A DNA stretch of 64,000 bases from Ignavibacteriales bacterium (GTDB taxonomy: Bacteria > Bacteroidota > Ignavibacteria > Ignavibacteriales > Melioribacteraceae): positions 1 through 64,000 of the forward strand of contig JACOUS010000031.1 in assembly GCA_016177735.1 (NCBI GenBank). Direction: 5' to 3'. Within the stretch, counting starts at the first letter, position 1; the number at the start of each line of letters is the position of its first letter. Under the pieces are notes generated by a model. It ran no database searches. It saw only the letters and a program-made list of their open reading frames with translations, and was not told where the DNA came from. This document shows positions 27,118-36,253 of this stretch, piece after piece. A program made the translations under genes and the position numbers.

Positions 27118-28266
27118 TTTCATTTGCCTTTTGTACTCGGAAGGAGTTGTGTTCGTATATTTTTTGAAAATCGAATTGAAAGATGTTTTTGAACTGAAGC
27201 CCGAGTCGAAAGCTACGGCAAGCAGACTGTAGTTGTCGTATTCGGGCTTTTTTATTCTCTGCTTAAATTCTTCAACACGGTAAAAATTTATAAAGTCGTA
27301 AAAATTTTTGTTGAACGATGTATTAATAACTTCCGATAAATTATGATTCGATGCTTTCAATTCTTCGGCGAGCTGGCTCAAAGTTAAATCGCTTTTCAGA
27401 TAAAGTTTTTTCCCTTCCACTATATCAATCAATTCGGTTTTGATTCGTTCGATATCTACTTCCGTGAGAGATGATTTTATATACTTTGCCGTTCCGGTTG
27501 ATTCTGTTTCTTCTTTTGCATCTGCCAGTTTTATTTTTTCATCATGATAATTAAAAACTTCCGGCTGGTTTAACGCGCCGTAGCCGACCGCATAAATAAA
27601 AATCGAAATGAAGAAATAGATTATACTGTCGTAAATATTTAGAGACGGATCGACAAAAACCGGGATCAGAATCGTTAGCGCAACAACAATCCAAACAATG
27701 AGCGTTCCCGTAATTAAAAAGCGGAGCCAGTTCAGTTTTATTTTATCGATGTTGGAAAGCGACTCGCGCAAATTTTTATCGAAGCGGTGAATCAATCCGA
27801 GCGAGAAGCTTGTGTAAATAATTCCGTGAACGGCTTTCAAAAATCCGATGAACACAAGATCGTACTGAATTTCATTCAGGTAAATTTCAATCTGGGCAAG
27901 CTTTCCTTGAGCCGATAAAAGATAGAACGGCGAAACGTAAAGATGAGCAAGAACAAACGGTATAAAATGAAGAAGGTGCTTTGCTCTAAAATGTGTTTCG
28001 TTCCCGGTTACAATTTTTGTATAGAGATAAAAAATCGGTCCGTAGATAAACGGAAAGGCAAAGTTGATTCCGAATGTGGAAGGAAATGTTTTATAAAATT
28101 CCGTAATTGTTGAATAAACAAAAAGAAGATCGAGCGCGAGAATAAAAATTGCGAAGGATAAAACACGGTTTGCGTTCCGGTTTTTCTTTTTAAAGAAGAG
28201 CAGTGCCGCAAGCAGAAATCCATGAACCGATGCAAGTAGAAAAATATTTGTTATAAAACTACCCAT
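27079..28266 (-). CDS. Membrane-bound AraC family regulator
   Basis: A 395-residue protein with seven or so hydrophobic segments in the first 240 residues and an AraC-type double helix-turn-helix at the C-terminus (LSQLAEELKASNHNLSEVIN, then FDSGFSSKTSFNSIFKKYTNTTPSEYKRQ). Such membrane AraC proteins are common in Bacteroidota and are thought to sense an extracellular or membrane signal and act directly on DNA; their signals are mostly unknown. The 3' end overlaps the 3' end of the convergent TonB receptor gene by 39 bases, an unusual arrangement that links the two. A role in regulating the receptor is possible but not shown. Confidence 0.85.
   Translation of the reverse strand: MGSFITNIFLLASVHGFLLAALLFFKKKNRNANRVLSFAIFILALDLLFVYSTITEFYKTFPSTFGINFAFPFIYGPIFYLYTKIVTGNETHFRAKHLLHFIPFVLAHLYVSPFYLLSAQGKLAQIEIYLNEIQYDLVFIGFLKAVHGIIYTSFSLGLIHRFDKNLRESLSNIDKIKLNWLRFLITGTLIVWIVVALTILIPVFVDPSLNIYDSIIYFFISIFIYAVGYGALNQPEVFNYHDEKIKLADAKEETESTGTAKYIKSSLTEVDIERIKTELIDIVEGKKLYLKSDLTLSQLAEELKASNHNLSEVINTSFNKNFYDFINFYRVEEFKQRIKKPEYDNYSLLAVAFDSGFSSKTSFNSIFKKYTNTTPSEYKRQMKLQFVLDAENRHG
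27197..27253 (+). terminator. Possible terminator for the TonB receptor gene
   Basis: Arms AAGCCCGA and TCGGGCTT enclose a smaller CTAC/GTAG hairpin and are followed by TTTTATT on the plus strand, 80 bases after the receptor stop. It lies inside the coding region of the convergent AraC gene, so its use is uncertain. Confidence 0.35.
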
Positions 28267-28337
28267 TTATTGGATTGTAAAACAAAAATGATTTGAATAA
28301 TTTCGTCCCTACCCATTAACAAACATTGCAAAGATAA

Positions 28338-28997
28338 ATGAAATTACTAACAAAGTTTCTTGCCTTAATTACCATCGCCGTTCTTTTCAACAACTGCAAT
28401 AGCGTTTCAACTCCGCAAAGTTTGATGAACCTTTCCGAAGCAAAAATACTTGTACAGAATTATTACGAGACCGGGGCATTCGATGCAGAGTGCAAACAAA
28501 TTTTCGATGATGCAATCACACAAATAGAAAAAATAAAATTAAGCGACAGTTCCGCTGTGATTTTTGATATCGATGAAACAGCGCTTTCAAATTATGATCT
28601 CACCAAAGAAATCGGATTCGGTTTTAGACCGGATATATGGGACGCATGGCTTCAAAAAGCTGCCGCGAAAGCAATTCCGCAGACAAAAAAATTTTACGAC
28701 TGGCTCGTTTCAAAAAATATTAGAGTAATTTTTCTAACCGGCAGATCCGAAAAGGAACGCGAAGCTACTGCAAAAAATTTATACAAAGAGGGTTACACAA
28801 AATACGATACTCTCATCGTTCGCAGCCCGGACGAGAAAAAAATTCCGGCTGCGGAATTTAAAGCCGGAAAACGCACACAGTTAACTCGAAAAGGATACAA
28901 AATTATTGCGTGCATCGGCGATCAATGGAGTGATCTTGTTGGCGGCAATGCCGGAATAAAAATAAAACTTCCGAATTATCTTTACATTATCGATTGA
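28338..28997 (+). CDS. HAD superfamily acid phosphatase lipoprotein (class B/e(P4)-like)
   Basis: A 219-residue lipoprotein (lipobox LFNNC, Cys20) of the HAD subfamily IIIB acid phosphatases, related to the e(P4) 5'-nucleotidase. Catalytic motifs are VIFDIDETALSNY (two Asp), FLTGRSEKE (Thr), a conserved Lys in the KTQ/RTQLTRKGY stretch, and CIGDQWSDLVGG (acidic pair). It probably dephosphorylates nucleotides or other small phosphate esters in the periplasm. It stands alone between the AraC gene (divergent) and a LytTR gene (convergent). Confidence 0.9.
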   Translation: MKLLTKFLALITIAVLFNNCNSVSTPQSLMNLSEAKILVQNYYETGAFDAECKQIFDDAITQIEKIKLSDSSAVIFDIDETALSNYDLTKEIGFGFRPDIWDAWLQKAAAKAIPQTKKFYDWLVSKNIRVIFLTGRSEKEREATAKNLYKEGYTKYDTLIVRSPDEKKIPAAEFKAGKRTQLTRKGYKIIACIGDQWSDLVGGNAGIKIKLPNYLYIID

Positions 28998-29009
28998 TAC
29001 CTACTCTTA

Positions 29010-29076
29010 ATAGACCACAGATGAAACGGATTTGCACTGATTAATCTGTGTCATCTGTGTTATCCGCGGTCTATCA
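29010..29076. repeat. REP-like palindrome with AGACC ends
   Basis: An imperfect inverted repeat: AGACCACAGATGAAACGGATT on one side, AATCTGTGTCATCTGTGTTATCCGCGGTCT on the other (written on the plus strand in two pieces of the same motif). The ends AGACC(A/G)C and GCGGTCT pair. It lies between convergent genes. Related words occur at 2433-2563 and 47574-47650. Confidence 0.5.
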
Positions 29077-29101
29077 CTACTTAATAAGTTTTCTAATTTA
29101 T

Positions 29102-29821
29102 TTACAGTGTCCCTTCGCTAAGAATATTAATAACACTCCGTTTGTAAAATCTTCCGATTGGCAGATACTTGTTTTGAATTTGTATTTCGGTTGGCGTGTA
29201 AGATTTTATATGTTCAAGCGACACAATGTACGAGCGGTGAATGCGGATAAATTTTTTGACCGGCAATTTTTTTTCGAGATAGTTTAACGAAAGGTCGCAG
29301 ATGATATTTTCTTTAGTCGTAATTATTCTAACGTAATCTTTGAGTCCTTCAACGTAAACAATTTCTTTGAGCCACACTTTTATCATTTTCTTTTCCGACT
29401 TAACAAAAATAAAACCGTTCGCGTCTTCACTTACTGTTCCGGTCGATTTGTCCGCCGTGCTGTTTACCGGCAATTCGGATTTCATCGCTTTGTTTATTGC
29501 TTTGAGAAACCGCTCGAACGAAATCGGTTTTAACAAGTAGTCGGTTATTTCGTACTCGTAACTCTCGAGTGCGTAATCGCGGTATGCAGTTGTAATTATT
29601 ACTTTCGGCTGGTAATTGAGCGAGCGGAGAAAATCGAAGCCGGAAATTTTCGGCATTTTGATATCGAGAAAAATCAAATCGACTTTTTCTTTTTTCAGAA
29701 CATTGAACGCTTCGACGGCATTCGCACATTTTGCGATAAGATGAATGCCGTCGATCTCGCTCAAATATTTTTCGATAACCTTTGCGGCGAGCGGTTCATC
29801 TTCAACAATTATGCACTTCAT
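29102..29821 (-). CDS. LytTR family response regulator
   Basis: A 239-residue regulator with an N-terminal receiver domain (CIIVEDEPLAAKVIEKYL, LIFLDIKMPKISGF, TTAYRDYALESYEYEITDYL, LKPISFERFL) and a C-terminal LytTR DNA-binding domain (IVYVEGLKDYVRIIT, FIRIHRSYIVSLEHIKSY, LPIGRFYKRSV). It is the cognate partner of the LytS kinase 10 bases upstream on the same strand. The ATG at 29821 is used because the receiver begins there; a TTG six codons upstream overlaps the kinase end. Confidence 0.93.
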   Translation of the reverse strand: MKCIIVEDEPLAAKVIEKYLSEIDGIHLIAKCANAVEAFNVLKKEKVDLIFLDIKMPKISGFDFLRSLNYQPKVIITTAYRDYALESYEYEITDYLLKPISFERFLKAINKAMKSELPVNSTADKSTGTVSEDANGFIFVKSEKKMIKVWLKEIVYVEGLKDYVRIITTKENIICDLSLNYLEKKLPVKKFIRIHRSYIVSLEHIKSYTPTEIQIQNKYLPIGRFYKRSVINILSEGTL

Positions 29822-29831
29822 CGACTGCCCG

Positions 29832-30881
29832 TTATTCAAAATATATTTTTAGTGCGGCAAGAAAAGTATTCTCTCCGGTTACGGTATCAAACGTGTATTT
29901 ATCTTTGTACATCAGCTCCAGACGCTTCTTCAAATTTTTTATCCCGATCCCTTCTTCATTATTTTCTTCTGGAATGCCCGAACAATCTTTTTTGCTATTC
30001 TCTACCGTAAAAATAAGAGAGTTTTGTTCAACGGAAAGATTAATTTTAATCCATGCATTGCCGATTGATTCGCTCGCACCGTGTTTGAAACTGTTTTCCA
30101 CCAGCGGAAGAAAGACCAGCGGTGTTATCAGAAGATTTCCATAATCCCCCCGTTTATCAAACTGGACTGCCAGCCTTTCTCCGTAGCGGATTTTTTCAAG
30201 CTCGATGTAATCTTCAATTAGATTAATTTCTTTTGTGAGACTAATTTTTTCGGCACTGCTTTCGTAAATCATGAAACTGAGAAGATCGGAAAGTTTTAGA
30301 AGAAGCGGCGCGGTTTTTTCTGAACGCTCGAGCGCCAGCGAATAAATATTGTTGATCGTGTTGAACAAAAAATGAGGATGGATCTGCGCTTTCAAATATT
30401 TTAATTCAGTCGCGAGTTTTTCTTTTGCAAGCACGTAACTCAGCTTCTGTTCTTCGTACCACCTTTTTAATATTACATAACCGGCAGAGAGAATCACTAC
30501 CGGGTAAATCCAGATTAATTGCTTTAGAAAAATTTTGGTGGAAAAAAACTCAACATCATTCATCTGCGGATAGATATCATACGGGTATAAAATGTAATAG
30601 TAAATTATGCGCTGAACCACGATCGCAATTAAAAATGAAGCAAGCCATCCAACTAAAACAGCAGAGTATTTTTTGTTGAATAGGAAACGGTAAATGATAA
30701 CGTACACAGTGAAGTAAGTGAGTGCCATTCGTACCGGTAAGATTATCAATTGTGCGTTCAGTTCATAAGTGTGATATGAATTGAAATACCCGACCATCAT
30801 AAGCCGGGTAATAAAATGCCATATCCAAAAAATTATGTGGAGGCTTATTTCAACATATTTATTCTTTGAGAAGAGATACAT
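29832..30881 (-). CDS. LytS-type sensor histidine kinase
   Basis: A 349-residue sensor kinase. Four hydrophobic segments fill the first 130 residues, then the His_kinase domain: HPHFLFNTINNIYSLAL (phospho-acceptor His), FLPLVENSFKHGA and the C-terminal EGIGIKNLKKRLELMY. It would phosphorylate the LytTR regulator encoded directly downstream. The pair differs clearly from the LytS/LytTR pair at 8342/12309. The transcription unit is divergent from the DUF5916 gene. Confidence 0.93.
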   Translation of the reverse strand: MYLFSKNKYVEISLHIIFWIWHFITRLMMVGYFNSYHTYELNAQLIILPVRMALTYFTVYVIIYRFLFNKKYSAVLVGWLASFLIAIVVQRIIYYYILYPYDIYPQMNDVEFFSTKIFLKQLIWIYPVVILSAGYVILKRWYEEQKLSYVLAKEKLATELKYLKAQIHPHFLFNTINNIYSLALERSEKTAPLLLKLSDLLSFMIYESSAEKISLTKEINLIEDYIELEKIRYGERLAVQFDKRGDYGNLLITPLVFLPLVENSFKHGASESIGNAWIKINLSVEQNSLIFTVENSKKDCSGIPEENNEEGIGIKNLKKRLELMYKDKYTFDTVTGENTFLAALKIYFE

Positions 30882-31128
30882 AATGCGCCGATAATTTTAA
30901 AAATCACAGTACAAGATTACGCTTTTCGAAGTGCCGCTTCAATCAAATTTAGCCGGACTATTTGATTTCCTCTGCCAACGACAACAATTCATCTGCAAAC
31001 GGTTTCTGCGTTCGATTCGATGTTATTAAATCACGGTTTCAATGTGTAAAGCTAAATTCTCTGAAATGATCTTTCCAATTAATTAAGTATCGCACAAAAA
31101 AAATTCTGTATTTGTTTTGGGGGATTTT

Positions 31129-33381
31129 GTGCAAATAAAAACTTTTCTCGTGTTCTGTTTTGTTATGATTTTTTATTCACAATTATTAGCGGGTGAAAAT
31201 GGAATGCCCGTTACAAAAATTTCCGATAATGAAATTATTGTCGATGGAAATTTAACCGAGGATATTTGGAACCGTTCGATAAAATATTCCTCGTTCAAAC
31301 AACTTTTCCCAACGCTCGGTACAGATGCAACCGAACTGACAGAAGTTTCATTAACATACGACAGTAACAATCTCTACTTTGCTTTTAGAGTTCACTACAC
31401 AAACAAGAATGATATTTACACTTCAATTTTAGAACGCGACAAACAAATGGCTGAAGATGATTGGATAGGAATTGCTATCGATACTTACAACGACAAAACT
31501 TCGGCGCTGATGTTTGTTACAAATCTTTTGGGCACACGCAGAGATTATGAATTTTCCAACAACGGAAGAGCAATTAACGAAGCATGGAATACTTTTTGGG
31601 AAACAAAATCTGCAGCGACAGAATACGGATGGTCCTCGGAAATAAAAATTCCATTTTCATCGCTTCGTTTTGAAAGCGCAGAAAATGTAACAATGGGTTT
31701 CAGAGCGTACAGGCAAGTAAAGCAAAAAGGCGAGTTGATAACTTTTCCGCTTGAACAATGGAATGTTGAGAATCCCTACTTCAATTTGTTGAATACGGAA
31801 TTAGTAACACTGCAAAATATCAACAACACTAATCCCGTTTATGTCAGCCCGTTTATCGGCGGCAGAGTTAATCAGATTTCGTTTCTCAACAACGAAAAAA
31901 CAAACTACAACAGAACAACGGATTTTTTCAGCGGCAAAAAATATTTCAACAATACCGCACTCGATAAAATTCTAAGCGGCATCGGTTTCGATCTGAAATA
32001 TAAATTGAACAGCGGTGCAACTCTCGATTTCACACTTAACACTGATTTCGCCCAAGCAGAAGCCGATGACCGCATAATTAATCTGACCCGTTTTTCAATT
32101 TACTTGCCCGAGAAACGGCAATTCTTTTTAGAGAATGAAGATCTTTTTGCTTCGCCGGCATTCGAGTATCGTGCTTTCTACTCACGAACAATCGGAATCG
32201 AGAACAACAGAATTGTGCCGATAATCGGCGGATTTCGTTTGAGCGGTTCGAGCGGAGATTTTAGATACGGCTTGATGAATATTCAAAGTGCGCCGGTTGA
32301 AAGCGAAATGATAACCGCAAAAAATTTTTCCGTAATTCGCATTCAAAAAAAATTAAACGGAAATGATTCTTATATCGGCGGATATTTCACAAACAAAATC
32401 TCGACTCAATCAAAAAATTACAACAGAGTTTTTGGTATAGACGGCATCTACAGATTCAGCGACGAAATTTTCACGAGCTACTTTGCTGCACAAAGTTCCG
32501 GCAGCGACGATCCGAAATTTAGAAACCTTGCTTACGGTTTTGGAATTTCAAAACTCGTAAATGAAGGATGGGAGTTTTATTACAACTATCGAGATTTCCA
32601 AAAATATTTCAATCCCGAAATCGGTTATTTGCAAAGACCCGGCTCGAAACGTCTTGAAGCCGGAAACCTCATCAAATTTCTTTTTTCTGAGAGTCCCTTC
32701 TTCTCACGTTTTCATTTCGGAAATCAAAATTTTGTTTTCTGGAATTCAACCACAAACGCTCTGCAATCTCTGCAAGCCAATTTTATTTTGGAAACCCGCT
32801 TTGCAGGCGGACAAACTTTAACACTAACTCCCTCTTTCAATCAGGAAAATTTGATCGAGGCGTGGAAATTCTCTGACAGCTTTACTGTACCGCAAGGCAA
32901 TTACAAAATGAACAAACTTAATTTTACTTTTCTCTCCAACTTGATCGGCAATTATAATTACAGAATTACCGGCACGTTCGGTCAATTCTTCGGAGGAAGT
33001 CAGTTTAGCGTAGCACCATCAGTTAATTACATCTTCGGAAAAAATTTCAACGTGAATTTTTCTTTTAGCTGGAACAAAGTAAATCTGCCGGAAATCTATT
33101 CGACGAACAAAAAAGAAAGCGAGACAAAAACTTTGTATTCGCTGAAATTAAATTTCTCTTTCTCTTCCGCGCTGTCGATCAAAGCTTATCTTCAATACGA
33201 TAACAAAAGTAATCAGGCTGGGTCGAATATCAGACTTCGTTACAATCCGGCGGAAGGAACTGATTTGTACATTGTGTTGAATCAGAATATGAACATGGAA
33301 AGATACAGCTTCTCACCCGCGAAGCCGTTAATTGAAAGTCAGGCATTAATTATAAAGTACACACAAACTTTTGCTTTCTGA
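31129..33381 (+). CDS. DUF5916 / CBM9-like domain outer-membrane protein
   Basis: A 750-residue exported protein. After a signal peptide (cut near LLAGE, residue 22) comes a CBM9-like domain (about 35-200: IVDGNLTEDIWNRS, VSLTYDSNNLYFAFRVHYT, DDWIGIAIDTYND, WSSEIKIPFSSLRF). The rest is a long beta barrel of the DUF5916 type (FYSRTIGI, then repeating aromatic strands to the final Phe-ending strand YTQTFAF). Function is unproven; the family is probably an outer-membrane protein acting with secreted hydrolases. The GTG at 31129 is preferred over a TTG at 31117 since GGGGGA lies just before it and the signal peptide begins there. Confidence 0.83.
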   Translation: MQIKTFLVFCFVMIFYSQLLAGENGMPVTKISDNEIIVDGNLTEDIWNRSIKYSSFKQLFPTLGTDATELTEVSLTYDSNNLYFAFRVHYTNKNDIYTSILERDKQMAEDDWIGIAIDTYNDKTSALMFVTNLLGTRRDYEFSNNGRAINEAWNTFWETKSAATEYGWSSEIKIPFSSLRFESAENVTMGFRAYRQVKQKGELITFPLEQWNVENPYFNLLNTELVTLQNINNTNPVYVSPFIGGRVNQISFLNNEKTNYNRTTDFFSGKKYFNNTALDKILSGIGFDLKYKLNSGATLDFTLNTDFAQAEADDRIINLTRFSIYLPEKRQFFLENEDLFASPAFEYRAFYSRTIGIENNRIVPIIGGFRLSGSSGDFRYGLMNIQSAPVESEMITAKNFSVIRIQKKLNGNDSYIGGYFTNKISTQSKNYNRVFGIDGIYRFSDEIFTSYFAAQSSGSDDPKFRNLAYGFGISKLVNEGWEFYYNYRDFQKYFNPEIGYLQRPGSKRLEAGNLIKFLFSESPFFSRFHFGNQNFVFWNSTTNALQSLQANFILETRFAGGQTLTLTPSFNQENLIEAWKFSDSFTVPQGNYKMNKLNFTFLSNLIGNYNYRITGTFGQFFGGSQFSVAPSVNYIFGKNFNVNFSFSWNKVNLPEIYSTNKKESETKTLYSLKLNFSFSSALSIKAYLQYDNKSNQAGSNIRLRYNPAEGTDLYIVLNQNMNMERYSFSPAKPLIESQALIIKYTQTFAF

Positions 33382-33404
33382 AATTACCCCGATGCATACA
33401 ATTC

Positions 33405-33470
33405 TCTGCGGAACTCTGTGAAATAAAAATAGCACGGAGTTCACGGAGAGCACAGAGATTCACAGAGGAT
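33405..33470. repeat. GAG/CTC hairpin repeat after the DUF5916 gene
   Basis: Words CTGCGGAACTCTGTGA on the left and TCACGGAGAGCACAGA on the right, then CACAGAGGA. It is of the same class as the repeats at 4541, 4977 and 24676 and lies between convergent genes. Confidence 0.5.
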
Positions 33471-33501
33471 TAACAAATATTAGAAATTTTTATAACTGCG
33501 C

Positions 33502-34761
33502 TTACTGAATTTTGTGTCTCGTTTGTCCTTCGCCGATAACGACAAATTTTTTCGTGGTTAGTGCATCGAGACCCATCGGTCCGTATGCGTGAAGTTTTGT
33601 GGTAGAGATTCCGATCTCGGCACCCAAACCCATTTCGCCGCCGTCTGCAAAACGCGATGATGCGTTCACCATCACGGATGAAGAATTAACATCGCGGATA
33701 AATCTTTGGCTTGTCCGCAGATTGTTTGTTACAATCACATCCGTATGGTTCGATCCGAACTTTTCGATATGCGAAACGGCTTCATCATAATTTTCTACAA
33801 CCCTGGAAGCTATTATCAACGATAAAAATTCCGTACCGAAATCTTCATCGTTAGCCGCAACAACTTCGGGCAAAATTGATTTTGTTTTTTCACAGCCGCG
33901 AATTTCGACACCTCTTTTTTTCATCTCGATTTCAGCGAGGGGAAGAAATTTTTCCGCAATCTCTTTGTGCACAATCATTGTTTCGAGCGCGTTGCAAACT
34001 CCGGGACGCGAAGTTTTCCCGTCAATCAAAAGACGAAGCGCAGTATCGATGTCTGCATCTTTATCAACATAAAGATGGCAAACACCTTTGTAATGTTTTA
34101 TCACCGGGACACGACTGTTCTCGGCAACAAACCGGATCAAACCTTCACCGCCGCGAGGAATAACGAGATCGATATAATCATCGAGCTTCAACAGTTCCAG
34201 CATCGCTTCCCGATCTGTTGTCGGAACAAAAGTAATCACCGCAGTATCGACACCGAATTTTTCCAATCCTTTGTGCAGTGCATTCACTACTGCAACATTT
34301 GAATTGAACGCTTCCGATCCGCCGCGGAGAATTACTGCATTGCCGCTCTTCAAACACAAACCGGCAGCATCCGATGTTACATTCGGGCGTGCTTCATAAA
34401 TTATCGCAATTACTCCAAGTGGAATACTCATCTTTGCGACTTGCAATCCGTTGGGACGAACTTTGAAATCACTCATCAACCCGACCGGATCTGCAAGCAG
34501 TACAATTTCTTCGAGTGCTTCCGCCATACTGTTGATTCTTTCTTTCGTCAAAAGTAATCTATCGATCATTGCAGACGACAACCCTTTCTCATTCGCACTT
34601 TGAATATCAACAGCATTGGCTTGTAAAATATTTTCTTCTTCGCTTCGCAATGATTCTGCCATTGCAGAAAGAATTTCATTCTTCGTCTTTGTTGATAACC
34701 GCGCAAGCTGATTTGATGCACTGCGGCTCTTCTTTGCAAGTTCTATTAAATCGATTTCCAT
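33502..34761 (-). CDS. proA: Gamma-glutamyl phosphate reductase
   Basis: A 419-residue enzyme of proline synthesis that reduces gamma-glutamyl phosphate to glutamate semialdehyde with NADPH. Family motifs are IPLGVIAIIYEARPNVTSDAAGLCLKSGNA in two parts, RGGSEAF, IPRGGEGL, the catalytic Cys in SRPGVCNALET, and the C-terminal FADGGEMGLGAEIGIS and RGP-like AYGPMGLDAL. The ATG at 34761 follows AAAAGGAATAAAA. proB lies directly upstream on the same strand but a 228-bp repeat element now separates the two; before its insertion the proB stop would have been only 11 bases from this start. Confidence 0.96.
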   Translation of the reverse strand: MEIDLIELAKKSRSASNQLARLSTKTKNEILSAMAESLRSEEENILQANAVDIQSANEKGLSSAMIDRLLLTKERINSMAEALEEIVLLADPVGLMSDFKVRPNGLQVAKMSIPLGVIAIIYEARPNVTSDAAGLCLKSGNAVILRGGSEAFNSNVAVVNALHKGLEKFGVDTAVITFVPTTDREAMLELLKLDDYIDLVIPRGGEGLIRFVAENSRVPVIKHYKGVCHLYVDKDADIDTALRLLIDGKTSRPGVCNALETMIVHKEIAEKFLPLAEIEMKKRGVEIRGCEKTKSILPEVVAANDEDFGTEFLSLIIASRVVENYDEAVSHIEKFGSNHTDVIVTNNLRTSQRFIRDVNSSSVMVNASSRFADGGEMGLGAEIGISTTKLHAYGPMGLDALTTKKFVVIGEGQTRHKIQ

Positions 34762-34780
34762 TTTTATTCCTTTTAAATAA

Positions 34781-35008
34781 CTGAAGTTACGCAAGATTCA
34801 TATTTGGGTACTTTCCATTGCCACGACCTTCAGGTCGTGGTATAATATCTATCCGATACTATTGGCTTTAGCCACCATTTAAGACAATTTGGGCTAAAGC
34901 CAAATATATTGAAGGATACTCTTCTCCCCGACATATCACCGCAAAGCGGGATTCCGTTTGCACAGAAAATGTTGGGGCAATTAAAAAATATAACTTGCGT
35001 AACTCCAG
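34781..35008. mobile_element. 228-bp MITE-like element in the proBA operon
   Basis: Terminal inverted repeats are CTGAAGTTACGCAAG (34781-34795) and CTTGCGTAACTCCAG (34994-35008), 14 of 15 matching. The flanks are direct copies of TTAAATAA (34773-34780 and 35009-35016), a target duplication of 8 bases (9 if the next C is counted). Inside are three hairpins: CCACGACCT/AGGTCGTGG, TTGGCTTTAGCC/GGCTAAAGCCAA and CCCCGACAT/ATGTTGGGG, none coding. It has no transposase, so it would depend on one elsewhere. A related end lies at the left edge of the window. Confidence 0.85.
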
Positions 35009-35033
35009 TTAAATAACCAATGTTACAACAAGC

Positions 35034-36080
35034 TCATCGCGGTGAACAACTTCGCGTTTGCCTTCTGTATCGAGTAATTCCTTTTGCGATAAGTTTTGTT
35101 GTTTTATTTTCTTTAAAAAGTATTTCAACCGAATCCCCTTTTTTGAAATCACCTTCAACCGCACTTATTCCCGATGCCAGCAGAGACGCACCTTTTTGGC
35201 AGACTGCTTTTGCCGCGCCTTCATCAATAAAAATTTTTCTGCCGTCTGTTTTTGCATGTAACAGCCAATGTTTTTTTGCGGTCATCGGATTGGTACTTTT
35301 TCTAAAAATTGTTCCGGTCAATTTTCCGTTCAACAGATTATCGAGTACTTCCTTTTTTGTACTGTTCAAAATTACCGTATCGATTCCGCGCACAACTGCT
35401 TTGTGAGCGGCTTCAATTTTTGTTTTCATGCCGCCGGTCGCAATCGGATTTTTTGAATCTTCTGCAAGCGCATAAATTTCATTATCTATTTTTTCAACAA
35501 CCGGAATCAACTTTGCATTTTTATTTCTCTTCGGGTCGGCTTCGTACAACCCGTCGATATCGGTGCAGATGATCAAAAGGTCGGCTTCGGCAAGCATTGC
35601 AACATAAGCGGCAAGATTATCGTTATCTCCCACTTTTAATTCTTCAACTGCAACAGTATCGTTCTCATTTACGATTGGAAGCGTGCCAAGTTCCAGCAAA
35701 TTTTGAATTGTATTTTTTGCGTTAACGAATCTTTTTCTATCGTGAATATCTTCGTACGTAAGCAAAATTTGCGAACACGGAAAATCAAAAAAACGACTCC
35801 AGCTTGCCATCAATAATGTCTGTCCTATTGCCGCAAGCGCTTGCTTTTCGGGAATCGAGCGGTGCGAACGCTTTTGCATCTGCGGCTGTGTTGATAAACC
35901 CGCCGCTACAGCGCCGGATGAAACCAAAATAATTTCTTTGCCTTGATTTCTCGATTCGGTTATAAACGATGCTATCGGAAGCATATCCTTCGCACTTATT
36001 TTCTGTCCGCCGGGTGCGATTAATCCGCTGCCGACTTTAATAACAGCTCGTCTCCATTGTCGTATCGTTGTGAATTCCAT
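35034..36080 (-). CDS. proB: Glutamate 5-kinase with altered C-terminus
   Basis: A 348-residue glutamate 5-kinase, first step of proline synthesis, with the amino acid kinase domain (VIKVGSGLI, ILVSSGAVAAG, ILLTYEDI, VNENDTVAVEELKVGDND, CTDIDGLYEADP, GTGGMKTKIEAA-like NPIATGGMKTK). A PUA domain follows (about 265 on), but its end is not normal: the reading frame runs out as GITRYRRQTRSCSPR. The usual family ending, a conserved EVVHRDELVV, is present just downstream in another frame (ends at a TAA at 35009). So a small frameshift, and apparently a missing stretch of the PUA domain, altered the tail. The kinase domain is complete, so activity may survive, with altered proline feedback. Confidence 0.9.
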   Translation of the reverse strand: MEFTTIRQWRRAVIKVGSGLIAPGGQKISAKDMLPIASFITESRNQGKEIILVSSGAVAAGLSTQPQMQKRSHRSIPEKQALAAIGQTLLMASWSRFFDFPCSQILLTYEDIHDRKRFVNAKNTIQNLLELGTLPIVNENDTVAVEELKVGDNDNLAAYVAMLAEADLLIICTDIDGLYEADPKRNKNAKLIPVVEKIDNEIYALAEDSKNPIATGGMKTKIEAAHKAVVRGIDTVILNSTKKEVLDNLLNGKLTGTIFRKSTNPMTAKKHWLLHAKTDGRKIFIDEGAAKAVCQKGASLLASGISAVEGDFKKGDSVEILFKENKTTKLIAKGITRYRRQTRSCSPR

Positions 36081-36193
36081 CCGGTAATCCGTTAGTGAGT
36101 AATACGGAAATAAAGATAAACAATTTGGGTTTATTGCTCAAAGCAAGCAAAATGTTGTGTTAGAAGGTAGGACAAGTGTAAAGCTTTCCTCAA

Positions 36194-36241
36194 TGGAAAA
36201 AAATCAACCTCGAAAGTTTTCATAACTCACGAGGTTGATTT
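36194..36241 (-). terminator. Rho-independent terminator
   Basis: On the minus strand: arms AAATCAACCTCG and CGAGGTTGATTT (12 perfect pairs) around an A-rich loop, followed by seven T. It lies 12 bases after the stop of the T9SS-domain gene and before proB, so it should separate these two minus-strand genes. Confidence 0.85.
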
Positions 36242-36253
36242 CTACAATAAAAT

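Noticed and set aside
30882-31128. Promoter or regulator site between the divergent LytS and DUF5916 genes
   Set aside because: No palindrome or promoter pair stood out by eye.
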